From contig JAHRYN010000006.1 in assembly GCA_020621405.1 (NCBI GenBank), positions 30,768 to 94,767 of the forward strand: a stretch of DNA of 64,000 nucleotides. Direction: 5' to 3'. Below the pieces are notes generated by a model. The model saw nothing but the letters and a program-made list of their open reading frames with translations. It was not told where the DNA came from and searched no databases. This DNA is from Betaproteobacteria bacterium. GTDB taxonomy: Bacteria; Pseudomonadota; Gammaproteobacteria; Burkholderiales; Rhodocyclaceae. Below, one piece after another: positions 63,691 to 64,000 of the stretch (its first letter is position 1; the number at the start of each line of letters is the position of its first letter). The position numbers and the translations under genes were made by a program.

Positions 63691-64000
63691 CTCGCGATTC
63701 CCCACCTCAATCCCGTGCCCGCCGCCGAGCCACGATCGCATCGCGACCATGGGTCGCTCCTACGGAACCCGCATCGCTTCCCCCGCAGGAGCGAGCCATG
63801 CTCGCTATTCCCCTCCTCAATCCCGCGCCCGCCGTCAATCCACGACCGCATCGCGACCATGGGTCGCTCCTACAGAACCCGCATCGCCCCCCGCAGGAGC
63901 GAGCCATGCTCGCGATTCCCCTCCTCAATCCCGCGCCCGCCGCCGATCCACGACCGCATCGCGACCATGGGTCGCTCCTACAGAACCCGCATCGCCCCCC
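63691..64000. repeat. Tandem array of ~110-bp REP-containing units, truncated at window end
   Basis: Unit starts are at 63691, 63801 and 63909 (110 and 108 bp apart); the third copy runs off the window. Each unit holds two opposed palindromes: GCGACC-ATG-GGTCGC next to CTCCTAC, and GGAGCGAGCCATGCTCGC. Copies differ at few positions (for example a two-base length change near 63780). No coding gene was found from 63581 to 64000, so this stretch is intergenic repeat. Confidence 0.85.

Noticed and set aside
63691..64000. Possible CRISPR array
   Set aside because: The units are ~110 bp and nearly identical throughout, with no unique spacers; they contain REP palindromes instead.

Overview
The window is GC-rich DNA from a betaproteobacterium. 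Gene content (a B-type exosortase/eps exopolysaccharide locus, assimilatory nitrate operon, NAD-linked formate dehydrogenase, quinoprotein relay genes and a PQQ-receptor-like TonB protein) fits a facultatively methylotrophic Rhodocyclales-type organism such as Methyloversatilis. The taxon is an inference from gene content; no rRNA or tRNA gene was found.

Layout. 1-6430 (minus): epsD-epsE-epsF-epsG-xrtB, then tadA, an L,D-transpeptidase and a GNAT gene. 6702-10806 (plus): a housekeeping block (MazG-like, DUF3301, pabBC fusion, metallopeptidase-like lipoprotein, apt). 10816-13612: second eps block, epsL divergent from an EpsB/WcaJ-type glycosyl-1-phosphate transferase, followed by VanZ-like, lytic transglycosylase and flavoprotein genes. 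15864-21118: fbp, dadA, two tandem 3-hydroxyacid dehydrogenase paralogs and ybiB. 21119-31868: assimilatory nitrate/nitrite region (nirB, nirD, nitrate transporter, a PP2C phosphatase-kinase fusion, nitrate reductase, a second YbiB/TrpD2 paralog) with two sigma-54-type promoters, an NtrC-like site and a structured leader. 31874-43891: mixed metabolic and stress genes (dienelactone hydrolase, YaaA, MsrB, HU, YciB, BolA, parvulin, flavodoxin/pirin/LysR, CobW GTPase, SelO, an aspartoacylase-family gene).

43892-45904 is a small accessory island inserted at the 3' end of the aspartoacylase-family gene, whose last 36 bp are duplicated on the far side. It holds a toxin-antitoxin pair, two oppositely truncated IS1182-like fragments and, exactly between their terminal repeats, a single integron-type gene cassette with its own attC site and no integrase in view. 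This is the most unusual part of the window.

45997-54000 (mostly minus): two-subunit formate dehydrogenase, then a quinoprotein-associated periplasmic module (two metallo-beta-lactamase-fold proteins, one with a degraded metal site; a SoxYZ-like carrier; a small Cys-containing secreted protein). 54046-59728: heavy-metal-type RND efflux system. 59758-64000: REP-type palindromes, an orphan PIN-domain gene, a PqqU-like receptor, a TatD-family nuclease and a tandem array of REP-containing units that runs off the end.
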